Source of the DNA: Leishmania infantum JPCM5
Lineage: Eukaryota > Euglenozoa > Kinetoplastea > Trypanosomatida > Trypanosomatidae
Reading direction: 5' to 3'
DNA: 64,000 nucleotides
Assembly: GCF_000002875.2 (NCBI RefSeq)
Contig: NC_009416.2
Location: forward strand, 131,501 to 195,500
In this document: positions 1 to 10,549 of the stretch, piece by piece
Numbering within the stretch: the first letter of the stretch is position 1
How the letters are laid out: every line of letters starts with the position of its first letter
Program-made: the position numbers and the translations under genes
The notes under the pieces: model-generated
Databases searched by the model: none
Told to the model about the DNA's origin: nothing
The model's input: only the letters and a program-made list of their open reading frames with translations

Positions 1-1442
1 AGAACCGAAAAGGGGACAACAACAGAAGTGCTAGGGAGCACAGGCGCGCCCGAGGCATGAGGCGCATGTGCACTCCTCTCCTCTCTTTAATGCTCTCGCA
101 TGCAACATATTTGAAAGGGGGCTGCGGCCGTGGATCCTGTAGAGATGCACGCCCTCTTTGGCGCCCAAAGAGAGACGCTGCTGCTTCCGCGTCCACCCGG
201 TTCCCTATCGCTCTGCCGAGGTAGTGAAGACGCAGGAGGCACAACAACACATGTGCGGCCGCGCGCTGGCAAGAAAGGGAGGAAGAAGGGCACAACGCAA
301 GTCCGACACACAAGCGTTATGCAGTACGCCGCATTCGTCCTTTTCTTCTTTGAGGGGGTTGAGAGAGATGAAGGGAATTGGAGGGAGGCGTATGACGTGT
401 CTCCGATGGCTCCCAGAGAGACGACAGGAGAGCACAACTAAAAAAGACGAGTAGAGACAGCGTACAAGAGTGAAAAAAAAGGAGAGGGTAAAACCGAAGA
501 ACAGGCCAGCGTCGATTGCTTTCTGTGTGTGTGTGTGTGTGTGCGCGCGCCTTCATCATCACGTCATATACACTAGAGAGGAACAGAGCCATGCCGAAAG
601 AGAAACAGCGAGAGGTCGAAGTGGCGTGGTAGTATCTGTACATTGAACACGGGCACACAGAGACGGGAAGAAGAGGGAGAGGAGCAAGGAAGGGCGGGGT
701 GCAACCCAAACAAAAAAAAAACGTGATGTCACACACGCTCACACACGCACGCACACACACACACAAGCACAGATAAAATTGTTTTTATGTACATATCACC
801 GCTGCGTTCACAACGTCGTGAGCGCCGAGCGCAAACGGGGAACAGAAGCGCTGACAGGGAGGGGAAGAGCATAGGGGCGTAGAAGGCAAGTACGAATGGG
901 TGAGTCCATGAAGTGAGAGAGTCGCGCATCCGCGGCAAACGAGAGCACAAGAAAAGAAAACGAGTGCGAGGGAGCCGCGACGATGTCTTTGCTCAGAAGG
1001 CTGATTTTGGCATGAGCTTCAGTGTCAGTGCCCCGTGGTCGGAGAAGAAGTAGAGAGCGTCCGACACGCGCCAGAGAGACAGGGGAAAAAGCGGCAACAA
1101 ATCTCGCCGATTGGCCGATCGTCTGTCTGAGTGTGTGTATCTGTGTGCGCGAAGAGCGGTGGAGGGGGTGCTGGATACCTGTCGGCTGGCAGTCTGGCAA
1201 ACACCCGCTTTTATTCATCCGCACCGCACCAGAAATCCGCTCATTACCAACATCACTACAACCTTCTTATCCATTCGGGTCTACATGTGCACGCACAGAT
1301 GCCCCTCTCGAGGCCACGTCATCTGTTTTGCTTTGTTTTCCCCTATTTACGTCAGCACGCCCCTCTCGCCGCAGCAGCTGGGGAACACTCGATACGCTCA
1401 GAGTCTAACAGGAGTGGCCGCGTCAATGTCGGATGCACCCTC
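1..1442. other. intergenic / UTR-like spacer, no gene seen
   Basis: Downstream of the first minus-strand gene, so probably its 3' UTR plus spacer. It has a (TG)n/(GC)n run at 524-550, CA-rich repeats near 725-765 and short A runs. The open frames present on both strands are low-complexity and overlap one another, and none looks like a protein. Confidence 0.6.
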
Positions 1443-2843
1443 TTACGCAGAGAGCGCCTTGGCCGAACGGCTGGCGGTCTCCGCATACACGCGCTTGCTG
1501 TTCGCCTTCAGCTTCTGCTGGAACTCCATAAAGCGCTTCATGTCCAGCTCGCGATCCTGGTTCGTCGTCATCCACATCGCAGCCGAGGAGCTGTAGGTCG
1601 GCTGCTCAGGCGCGGCAGTCGCGGTGGCCTTCGGTTCGTTTGCCCCGCACTGTGAGCTCTCGTTGGACGAAGCCGTGTCGATCTTGACGGTGCGCTGGGC
1701 CTTGTCGGCCTTTGCCACGGCCTGCGGCGTTGCCTCTTTCGCGAGGCCGGTATCGTAGACGTTGTAGGTGCTCCCAGGGAACTGCAGCTCCTCCTCCACC
1801 GGCTCCCCGCTGCCAATGTTGTTGTTGAAGCTGGCGCGAAAGCGGGTGGATTGGCCGCCCACGGCACTTCCGCTACCTCCGTTCAGGGACGATACCGGCA
1901 GGAACACCATGCCGGTTCCGTACGGGTGGGCGTTGTAGCTGGTCAGACGGCTCTTTTTGCCAGACACCATGGCGGGATCCACCGTGGACGCGTTGAAAAG
2001 CCCGCTGGGGTCGCGCTGCGTGTCGGTACCGAACTTGACGCCCTCCTCGGGGTTGATAACCTTGCCAGTCAAGCCGTACGCCACGGAACCGTGCGGCGAG
2101 GCGCTGAGGTGACGCGCCTGCACGTTCACGTCCAGGCAGTGGCCGCAAACGTGCGGCTGGTTCTCACAGTTGTCAATCATCTCTCGTGTCTTCTTCTTCT
2201 GTGTGTGCATCAGTTGGCGTAACTTGAACACCTGTTCGCGGCTCAGCGGATCTGAGGAGGCGGCGGGGTCCTCGTCCACAATGTCCCTGATGCCCTTCAG
2301 CATGACGTGGAGGTCATGCTCAGCAGAGCAGCGGGAGGCCGGTGTGGCGGCGCCGCTGCTGAGGCGCTGCTGCATCGATTCTTTCGACGACGGCCGCGTC
2401 GATGCTGGAGAGTCGGAGTGCACTGCCGAGACCGGTTCCTCCTCCTCGGCCAGGCCAAGGGCACGCCGCTCCGCACGCAGGGCCGCCTCCTCACGCAGGC
2501 GTTCCTTGTGCTCCAGCAACACCAGCTCCTGCAGGCGGTCACGGCGACGCACCGGCACCAGCTCCGCAGCCAGCGCCAGCTCCTTCGCCTCACGGCGCTT
2601 CGTGCTGCTCAGGAGCTGCTCGTCCGGGATGAACTTGCCAGCGTTCTTGGAGCTGTCCAAGAACGCCTTGGCACGAAGGCTTTGGTGGAGGCTCTTCATA
2701 TAGAGCTCATCCTTCGACATCCCCGGGCGGTCCAACGCCTCCATGGTGGCCCACATCGAGGCGCCAGCGTTGAAAGACTTCTCCCGTGGCTGCTGCGCGC
2801 AGTAGGAGCACCGACAGTAAGCGTGGCACTGGTCTCGGATCAT
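1443..2843 (-). CDS. hypothetical protein, Cys-cluster / HPxGxGxVxxP family, copy 1 (466 aa)
   Basis: I do not know a function. The N-terminus carries a Cys cluster (C6, C10, C12, C15 in CHAYCRCSYC). A charged helical stretch at about 82-135 is rich in E, R and L and is likely coiled coil. A segment at 178-215 reads L-x2-L-x2-IRDIV...DP...R-x4-KLRQLMH, and residues 305-316 are AHPYGTGMVFLP. The same blocks in the same order occur in the genes at 3929-5029 and, more weakly, 10550-12124, so I infer a divergent paralogous family. The longer open frame reaches 3173, but the chosen ATG directly follows a polypyrimidine tract and AG on the sense strand and begins with the family's Cys motif. No membrane segment is seen. 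Cytoskeletal or metal-binding roles are possible but unsupported. Confidence 0.85.
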   Translation of the reverse strand: MIRDQCHAYCRCSYCAQQPREKSFNAGASMWATMEALDRPGMSKDELYMKSLHQSLRAKAFLDSSKNAGKFIPDEQLLSSTKRREAKELALAAELVPVRRRDRLQELVLLEHKERLREEAALRAERRALGLAEEEEPVSAVHSDSPASTRPSSKESMQQRLSSGAATPASRCSAEHDLHVMLKGIRDIVDEDPAASSDPLSREQVFKLRQLMHTQKKKTREMIDNCENQPHVCGHCLDVNVQARHLSASPHGSVAYGLTGKVINPEEGVKFGTDTQRDPSGLFNASTVDPAMVSGKKSRLTSYNAHPYGTGMVFLPVSSLNGGSGSAVGGQSTRFRASFNNNIGSGEPVEEELQFPGSTYNVYDTGLAKEATPQAVAKADKAQRTVKIDTASSNESSQCGANEPKATATAAPEQPTYSSSAAMWMTTNQDRELDMKRFMEFQQKLKANSKRVYAETASRSAKALSA

Positions 2844-3928
2844 CGTTTTCTGGAAGGAGGAGAGAAAGCGAAGTTGGGCGAGGGACAAAACGGCTATGTG
2901 TAGATGGAGGGAAGCGCAGTGACGCGGAAGAGGCCCTCTGAAGTGGATACAAGATGGGCAGGGAGCGCTGCGTGGTACATGGAACAGCAGAGATGCGCCG
3001 GTGGGTATGTGTGAATGCGCATGCGGGGTGAGGGCGGCAGCCATGCAGCATGCATCAGGAGAGAGAGAGGAGGAGTGCAGAGATTGAACCTTGAAAAAAT
3101 GCACAGCATCATCCACATGCACAACAGAAATGCGGAGACGGCTGTGTGTGAACACTTGGCGTGAGACACGCACGTTTCACTGAGCCGGCTGCGCCGCTGC
3201 CGCGTGGCATGTGGATGAGAAACGATCCAGGCACCGCATACACCAACATCCACCGTGGCTTCACCCCACATGCTGGCTGCACCTAGTACACAGAGTTCAG
3301 CGCACTGATGGCGCGCCGCACACATGTCAAAGCCCTTCGCAAAGATTGGCAGGCGTACGCGTCACTCAGCGAGGCCTCCTCGCGCACTTCACACCCCACC
3401 CCCATCCTCCCATCTTATTTTCTAGTGACTCGCAATACACACGAGACGGTGATCAAGACGCGACCGAGAAAGAAGAGCACCGCGTGCAATGTACATCAAG
3501 AACGCAAGCGAAAACATACACGCCCCCTTCCCCTTCGCCTTCGATAGTGCGGTGGGATAAACACGGGAGAAAAGCGTGAACAAAAAAAAAATCGAATGCG
3601 GTACATGAACGAGCATCGCCATACAAAGGACCGTACGCACGCACGCACAACCGTGCGTGCTTCTGTGCTTCGCCAGCTCCACGGAGAAGGGGCGAAGCAA
3701 GGCAAAAAAAAAATCAAGAGGAGAAGGGGGTGAAGAGCAGTGCGTGTGTCTGTTCGTGTGCGCGTGCTTTACTTTGCGTAGATCTAAAAACTCGCTCACT
3801 GAGAGGAAGACGATACGCCCTGCGGCAGAGGTCGGAGAAAAAGCACGTGGGAACGGGAGGAGAAATAATACATACGCGCATCATCACGCAAAGTGGGCAG
3901 AGAGCAAGGAAACAAGAGAAGCTCAGTC
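2844..3928. other. spacer, no further gene seen
   Basis: 5' UTR of the gene to the left and 3' UTR of the gene to the right. It holds A runs at 3581-3589 and 3702-3711 and a polypyrimidine tract on the minus strand. Open frames here are short and of unusual composition. Confidence 0.55.
2850..2875 (-). promoter_or_regulatory. likely trans-splice acceptor for the gene at 1443-2843
   Basis: On the sense strand a pyrimidine tract (cttcgctttctctcctcctt) leads to CCAG only a few bases before the ATG. This is the usual trypanosomatid spliced-leader acceptor layout and supports the short start. An acceptor further upstream is also possible, because this one would leave a very short 5' UTR. Confidence 0.45.
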
Positions 3929-5029
3929 TCAGTGGCATGCGGCGCAGCTCGCCTGCTTCTCATCGGCGGCCAAAGCAGCTGCGGCGCCAGGCGAGAGCCC
4001 TGCAGGACGCTTTGCGCTGCCAGCGCCGGCAGCAGCGCTGCGCTCCACCACCACCACATCCGAGTCCTTCATGGAAGACTGAGACGCGGCAGCCGACGGC
4101 GCCGTTGGCACCCACACAAGGCCGGCGCCGCGGGGGTGCGCGTAGCTCGTGCGGATCTGCGCCAGCGACGAGCCGAACGCATTCGGCTCTGTCCCGCTGG
4201 CGGCCTTGCCGGTGGCAGCACCGTTGTCGCTGGTCGGCGCTTCAGCCATACCATGCCGATGCAGCAGCTGCTTCAGTGCGCGGCGGTTACCGGTGTGGAC
4301 GGGGTCCGCGGTCACCTTGCGCACGTCATCCAGCGTGTCCTGTAGGCGGTGAGAAGCATGGCACTGCGCCGGCGGCTCTGCAGGGCAATCGTGCGCCATC
4401 GCGTACGCCTCGTGGATCGTAAAAGCATCCGGAGCGAAGCTGCCCTCGCCGGCAGCTGTTCTGCCGCGGCCCTCCGCACCAGAGGCTGAGTACTCCATCC
4501 TGTCAGCTGTCGAGCCACTCGTGTAGCCTTCCGGCACAGGCTTCGGGCCACGAGTAGTCGCGCTCGTGGCGTTCCGCTTGAGTCGCTCCGCCTCCATCGT
4601 CGCCTGCGTCCGGGCCTTGTACTCCAGCATGAGAAGGCGCTCCAGCGCATCTAGCTCGGCTGCTTCGCGAGCCTCGCGCTGCTCCGCCGTCTCCTTCATC
4701 GAGCCGTTTCCGCCGGCCGTCTGCGAGGCGCCAGGCACCGCCGCACGCGTGGAGTTGTTCCGAATCGTGTACTGGTTTCCTTCAGGTACGCCGTTGCGGC
4801 CGCGAGAAGCGTTGAGGGCTGTCTGGTTGACCGGCACCGGGTAGTCGGGGTCAAAGGGCGAGACACCGCCCGGCCCACTGCTGTGGCAGCAGCAGTTGCA
4901 GCCGTTGCGCTGCATCATGCCGCTTCGCTGGAAAGCTGCCTGGCTCGCCGCCAGCTTCTTCGCGTTCACGGAGCGGCGGCTGCAGCAGAAGTCGCACCCG
5001 CAGTTCTGCTTCGGGTAGTTGCTCTGCAT
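3929..5029 (-). CDS. hypothetical protein, Cys-cluster / HPxGxGxVxxP family, copy 2 (366 aa)
   Basis: Same family as the gene at 1443-2843. The N-terminus has C10, C12, C15 and C16, and a second Cys cluster (NGCNCCCH) lies at 42-49. An E/R/L-rich helix at about 114-152 (LERLLMLEYKAR) aligns with LQELVLLEHKER of copy 1. A segment at 229-258 (L-x2-TLDDVRKVTADP...RRALKQLLH) aligns with its IRDIVDEDP...KLRQLMH block. AHPRGAGLVWVP at 297-308 matches AHPYGTGMVFLP. The open frame continues upstream to 5290, but this ATG begins with the Cys motif, is preceded by a C-rich tract on the sense strand, and the upstream extension looks like UTR. Function is unknown. The double Cys cluster could bind metal or be acylated; that is inference. 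Confidence 0.85.
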   Translation of the reverse strand: MQSNYPKQNCGCDFCCSRRSVNAKKLAASQAAFQRSGMMQRNGCNCCCHSSGPGGVSPFDPDYPVPVNQTALNASRGRNGVPEGNQYTIRNNSTRAAVPGASQTAGGNGSMKETAEQREAREAAELDALERLLMLEYKARTQATMEAERLKRNATSATTRGPKPVPEGYTSGSTADRMEYSASGAEGRGRTAAGEGSFAPDAFTIHEAYAMAHDCPAEPPAQCHASHRLQDTLDDVRKVTADPVHTGNRRALKQLLHRHGMAEAPTSDNGAATGKAASGTEPNAFGSSLAQIRTSYAHPRGAGLVWVPTAPSAAASQSSMKDSDVVVVERSAAAGAGSAKRPAGLSPGAAAALAADEKQASCAACH

Positions 5030-5807
5030 GGCGGTGGCAGACAGGTTTGCGTTTGTGTGTGTGTCGTTTCGGGGGTGGGTAATGGTTGGTGAATTGGATA
5101 TGAGTGGGGATAGGAAGGCGCAGCGTGGCTGGACGAGGAACAGAACTAAGGGTAAGATTGTGAGAACGGACCTGGCGCGTCTGCGACGCGATGTTACGCA
5201 CCATTCGGGGAGGCGATTTTTCAATTTGAGGGGGAGAAAGTGGGGTGGTGGGAGGCAGAGAAGGTGTCGTGCGTCCACGCCAAAATGCAAGGGTCGTCAG
5301 TGCACGTGCACACCATCAAGAGAGGAGGCAGGGAGCCTCAGAGGGCACGCAGCCTCAACAAGGCTTCAAAGATGCACACACGCATATATGTATATATGCG
5401 CACGTCGGAGAAGTGATACGACTGGCGTCCACTTCCTGTTCTGTTCTCCACTCAAAGGGCATCCACTTGCAGCAATAACAGCACAAACATAAAAAGAGCG
5501 AAGGGAAAACAACAATGCGGCTGCGGTATTGTAAACAGCGGCCATGCACAAGTGCCCACCGCCAACTCCCCCGCTCTTGGACTCATCTCGCCCCGCCTTC
5601 AAGCACACGCGCACAAAGGACAGGGCCCGCGCAAGACATGAGATGGGATGCGATCGGCACCTACACACCGAGAGGGAGCACAGAGACAGCGACGAAACAA
5701 GAGTCAAATGCACTCATAAGAGACCACGCACACACACACACATGCACAGCACGTCCTGATATACTCGGTCTCACCAATCCGCGAAACCTGCCGCTGCGAC
5801 GGGGCCT
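5030..5807. other. spacer, no gene seen
   Basis: 5' UTR of the Cys-family copy 2 and 3' UTR of the Sey1-like gene. It has a short TATATG-rich patch near 5384-5399 and a CA repeat near 5728-5743. Nothing else is recognised. Confidence 0.55.
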
Positions 5808-8495
5808 CTAGTCCAGTTTCCGACTTGTGCGGTGGCGCATCGTGGACGGGGCGGTTGGCACGTTAGCGTTGCCCAGCGTCGGGTCCACGTGCGTAGCTGT
5901 AGCCGCCACATGGGGCATCTCCTTCTCTGCCGCGGCAGCGGCATCGTGGCTTCGCTCTGTGCGCTCCGTGCGAGGGCCCGGCCGATAGTCGAGCAGAGAG
6001 CGCACCAGAGTGCTGAGCGTGTGGATCACCGTCTTCGTCGGTATCACGACGCTGGCCGGGCCTGTCTCCTCAAACGCGTGCCACTGTGACACAAAGAACT
6101 GCTTGAAGAAAACGGCGCAGATAACGACCACAAGCACTAGCAGAGCAGGCGAGGTGAGCACGTAGAGTAACTCGTTCCAACCCAAAATGAAGAGGGCCGG
6201 AATGACCCAGGCAGGAAGTCGCTGTTTGGCCGCCTCGACAGTTCGCAGCTGCAGCTGTGTCGTGAAGTCACATTTCTGCCTATATAGCTCGTAGGCGCGC
6301 ACGATGGCTTGCTGGCTGAGCAAGATGCAGTCCGCTACGGCACCCGCCTCTTCTCCTTCGCAGTCGGCAGACGTCACAGGGACATCGTAGGGGTACTTGG
6401 GGGCTGTGTCGAGGGTGCTGTAGCTCAGGTAGAAGGCCGCCTCGGCGTCGTTGTCGCTGAACACGATTCGGTGTTGGTCGTGCCTCACTCGGCGAGCCGA
6501 GCGGCTCTGCGGCAAAGCCGTACCAGCAACATCAGCGCCGATGCCGTCGTCGTCGGCCCCCGCCGCCACCAGCTTCAGCCGGAAGTAGAAGAGGCTTCCC
6601 AAGACTACCACGCCCGCCTGCATAGCTGCAGGCACGGCCTTCTGCAACCCCTTGGTGGTGGCGAAGAAGCGGGCGGTGCCGTCGCTGTTGTGAGTGAGGC
6701 TGCGCTCGAACCCGGCGTGCATCGTGTCGCACGCGCTGTCAGCCATGGAGACCACACGCGACTTCACCTTCTGGAAGAGCGCGTCCGTGACAATGTTCAG
6801 CACGTTGAGTCGCGTCGTGGGATCCTGGGCGATGAGGGCGACATAGCGGCCGTAGAGGTGGGCACGCGGCGGCATTGCGGCGACCTCTGCCACCACCTCG
6901 TTGACATAGCTGCTGAGAGAGCGCCAGAAACTCCGAACAAGCTTCTGGCACGCAGGCGAGTCCATCCGCTGTGCCCCGACAAGGTGCGCTGCGTCTCGCT
7001 CCACGTCGTTCGCCTCCTCAGCCTCTGCGGCGCTGGGGCCCTCGCCGGCGCTGAATGGCAGTGTCTGAGCTGACTTGAGAAGCTGGCGGAGACTCTCCTC
7101 GACGCTGTTCAGCACGCGCGGCTCGGTGTTCGACAGTACTTCGGCGGCGATCGCCTTGGACAGTCGGTTTAGCACCCGCAGTGTGGCATCCACCAGCTCC
7201 GTCTCCAGCTCATTCGCGTACTGCCCCACTACGTCGCTGTTGTACAGCTTTGTCTGCCGATAAAAAGAGGCCAGGCGGGTCTCCATCTCTTCGTCCAGGA
7301 CCTCCGACAAGCGCAGCAGCATCTCGCCGTGAAGCAGCCTATCCTCGTAGTGCCGAGCGAAGTGGCGGAACGTCTTGAGCTCCTGCACCTTCGCCTCCTT
7401 GCACCGATGCTGCGCCAGCATCTCACGCTGCGTCGGAATGTCCAAGTCCTTACTCGTGCGGATCGCCTCCCAGCAGTTCGTCAGGTACGCCGGTAGCCCC
7501 TCGAGCGGCACGCCGCGAAACATGGCGCGGTGGGAGAAGAGGTAGTCGGGGCACTGGCTGTCGCCAAACCAGCGCCGCAGCGTCTCCACCGAGGGCATGA
7601 ACTCCGTCTTCTGCAGCTTGTAGTGAGGCATCACGTAGTACTTCAAGTGAAACAGAGCATCAATGCTGGCGCCCGCAAACTGAGCTGGCCGAGTGATGCC
7701 CTCCCAAATCGTGTCGAAGGACTTGCGCACCGTGGCGAGGCTCGGCGCCGGGTCGTCCTCGGTGAAGTCACGCAGCACGATGAGTAAAGTCGGCTTCTCC
7801 TCCGCTTCGTAATTATCGTGGCTGAAGAGCTGCAGGTTGACCTCGAAAATAGTACGCAGTAGGCTCAGGTTAGCGGCGTTGAAGCGGCCAACGTCGACGG
7901 CCCACATGTTAATGATGAGTGTGTCAGCGATGCTCAGCCCGAAGAGCGAGAGTTGGCGCTCGAAACACTGGTCTTCGCCCCGCTCCAGTCCATCGGTGCC
8001 CTCAAAGTCCAGCACCAGCAGAGGAGGCACGGTGTGCGGCGCACCATGTTCACCGTATGCAGCGTCCTTGGTCGCAGCAGCAGCAGCAGCAGCAGCGCGG
8101 TTGAGGCAAGAGCTGTGGTCTGCGGCGCCGGAGGCGAGCTGATCTGCAACAACAGAGGCGCCGCTGGCTTCGAACCCGGCCAGAGCGTCGTTGGCGCGTG
8201 CTATGAAAGCGCCCTTGGTCGTCTGGCCACGCCGCACCGCCTCGTTGAGCGTCTGAAAATCTGTGCCAAAGAGATGATTTAGCAGCGTGGACTTGCCGCT
8301 GCTCTGCCCGCCGAAGACGCCGACGACGTGGTAGTTCACGCCGATGGCCTCGAGAGCGCTGTCGCCATCGCCGTCGTCTGCTGTCGCCGCGCTGCCGCTC
8401 TGCGAGACGCTGGGTGCCACAATCGTGGTCAGGTACTCCTTTAGCCTTTTCTCGGACTGGAGATGGCCATCACTGTCAACGAGATGAAGGCTCAT
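5808..8495 (-). CDS. SEY1: Sey1/RHD3-family dynamin-like GTPase of the ER (895 aa)
   Basis: Atlastin-class GTPases of the Sey1/RHD3 family fuse tubular ER membranes. The sequence shows G1 GGQSSGKST at 62-70, the switch region QTTKG near 91-95, G3 DFEGTDG at 163-169 and the RD motif (LRDFTEDD) near 241-248. After these comes a long helical middle domain. A hydrophobic hairpin lies at about 760-801 (starting [18 protein letters not shown]), followed by a short amphipathic cytosolic tail. This is the family's standard order, and the length fits (about 800-900 aa). A poly-Ala run at 134-141, encoded by a GCA-type triplet repeat, sits in an insertion before G3 and is probably a variable loop. The open frame extends to 8693, but [10 protein letters not shown] is the natural start. 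It interrupts the Cys-family genes in the array; no functional link is implied. Confidence 0.93.
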
Positions 8496-10549
8496 CGCTC
8501 CTCTCTGTGGAGCTTGGGGGAGGACAAAAAAATGGGGGAGATGAGGGCTGCTGCCCGAAGGAGTCAGCGAGTATTGAGAGAAACGCCACAGGGAGAGCGT
8601 GGGGCACGATCGGCGATAGTTGGAGGGCGAGAAAGAAGAGTGCCGCAAGGAAAGAGGACGAAAGTGTGAGGTGAGGCCGAAGAGAGGCAGCATGCAGCTG
8701 CGGATGCTGCTGCTGCTGTTCTCTCGGTGGGTCTCCTCTTGAAGCGAGCAGAAAATGCGATGTTCACCACTTCAGAGCCAAAACGGGATGACGACGCACC
8801 GCCGTGGCTGAAGCAAATGAGGAAAGAAGGCAGAGAGGGCACACTTGGGGCGCACCACCACTTCAGTTGTGCTCCCGAGCACGCGAGACTTTTCTCTGAT
8901 GTTCGCTTGTGTGTGGCCGAGTGTTTGATAGATGGAAAGGGGCGCGCTCGACGGAAGAGGATATCGAAGATGAGCAGCAGCTGACTCAGTTTGTGACTGT
9001 GTGTATGTCGGGGTGTCAACGTGCTTTCACTGCCGTTCCCTTTCTTTGAACACAACCGCAGCAGCACCAGCAGCAGAGAGGTGTGAAGAAAGGAAAGGGA
9101 CGAGGTCAGAGGGAGTGGGGATTTGCGAGAGAGTGCAATAAGTGGCTACACAGGCAATGCGCGCTGCTTGGCAGACAGGATGCATCTCAGCAAGGATACC
9201 AGGGGAGGATCGGGAGGCGGGGGGCGAGGGAGGGGGCGAAAACAGTGCTCATGGAGCATAAACTAGGCCGCACGAGGCGCGAGTTCGTGAGCGGCATGTC
9301 TTTCGTTTTGGGGATAGTGGGCTCGCCCTCCATGTACGTCACTGTCGGCCGGTGAGCTGACCTCCTCCTCCACAGGTATAGCATACACACACAGAGAGAG
9401 AGAAGGCACAGCTGATGGGACGCGGGTGTGTGTGTGTGTTGGGGGGGGGGCACATCAGGCACAGCATAGTATGCGACTCTTCGGCACCCCTTCGCTAATG
9501 TTTGCATGGAAGGTGGCAGCGCACAAACGGAAATATATACAAGAAGAAAGGGCATCGCAGCGGGGTGAGCGGGCACGTCTATCGGGGAGGTATAACACAA
9601 CAAGAGAAGACAAAGCGAGCGAGAGGATACAAGGTCGAGCAACATGCGGGCCGTGCAGGAGGGAGCGCGAGCGCTGACCTGAGACGGCGGTACAAGGCCG
9701 CGAGCGGAGATGCCCAGCAAAACACGAGAGAAAAAAGCGCCGGTGTGTGCGTGTGTTGGCTGCGCATGCCTTCTTCTGCGCCTTCTAGAAGTCGGGTAGC
9801 CGGGTGCCGCACCTCATCTGCGAGAGAGAGCGGAGCCAAGGAAGCGAGCAAGCTTCACACATTCAGAGCAAACACAGAAAAGAAATATGAACACCAACTT
9901 GACGCGCTGTAGATCTATGCGGTCCCCGTATAAACGCACGTGCTCCCGGAAACAGAAAGAGCGCGAGGCCGTCCTCTCGCGTGAGGCGAGGAGCAGGAAC
10001 ACTGGTGGAAGAGGCCACACACCCAATCGCAGCAGCACACCCCGCTGTTTTTCCCTTGCCTCACGGGATCCTCTCTCGGGGTGTCTGCGTGTGGGTGTAT
10101 GGGCCTCCGTGGCGGCTCCTCCTCTTGCTTACTCTCCACATCACAACTCGAAGAAAGAAACAGTACAGCTACAGATAATACAAAGTGCATGCACGTGTCA
10201 TCACACACTTCGTGCGCCTCCGTGGGCGGGGCACCTGGATGATAGCGAGTTAACCGGAAAAACAAACGCCCCCATGCACGCGTGGGTCTCTTTCGCGGAA
10301 GGGTCGGTGCCACTGGCTTACAGCGGTGGCGCCGCAGGAAGGCAGAGCCTTCACAATGTTCAACGAGGCATGCAGCAGGGCAGGGGGAGGGGGTGCTGGA
10401 GATGAGAAAGGAAGTGCAACATGATAACAGAGAGTAGTAAAGCGTGTTTATCACACCCAAGCTAGCAAACAAGACGCGGAAAAGCAGGCCATCAACCCAA
10501 GATACAATCGATGGGGCGGCGAGCAGCCGCCGAATGGCGATCCAGCAGA
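8496..10549. other. 2.05-kb spacer, no gene seen
   Basis: 5' UTR of the Sey1-like gene and 3' UTR of Cys-family copy 3. It includes a (GT)n tract followed by a run of ten G at 9441-9450. Open frames of up to about 220 codons exist on both strands but overlap each other, are rich in Arg/Ser/Cys and show no domain. Confidence 0.55.
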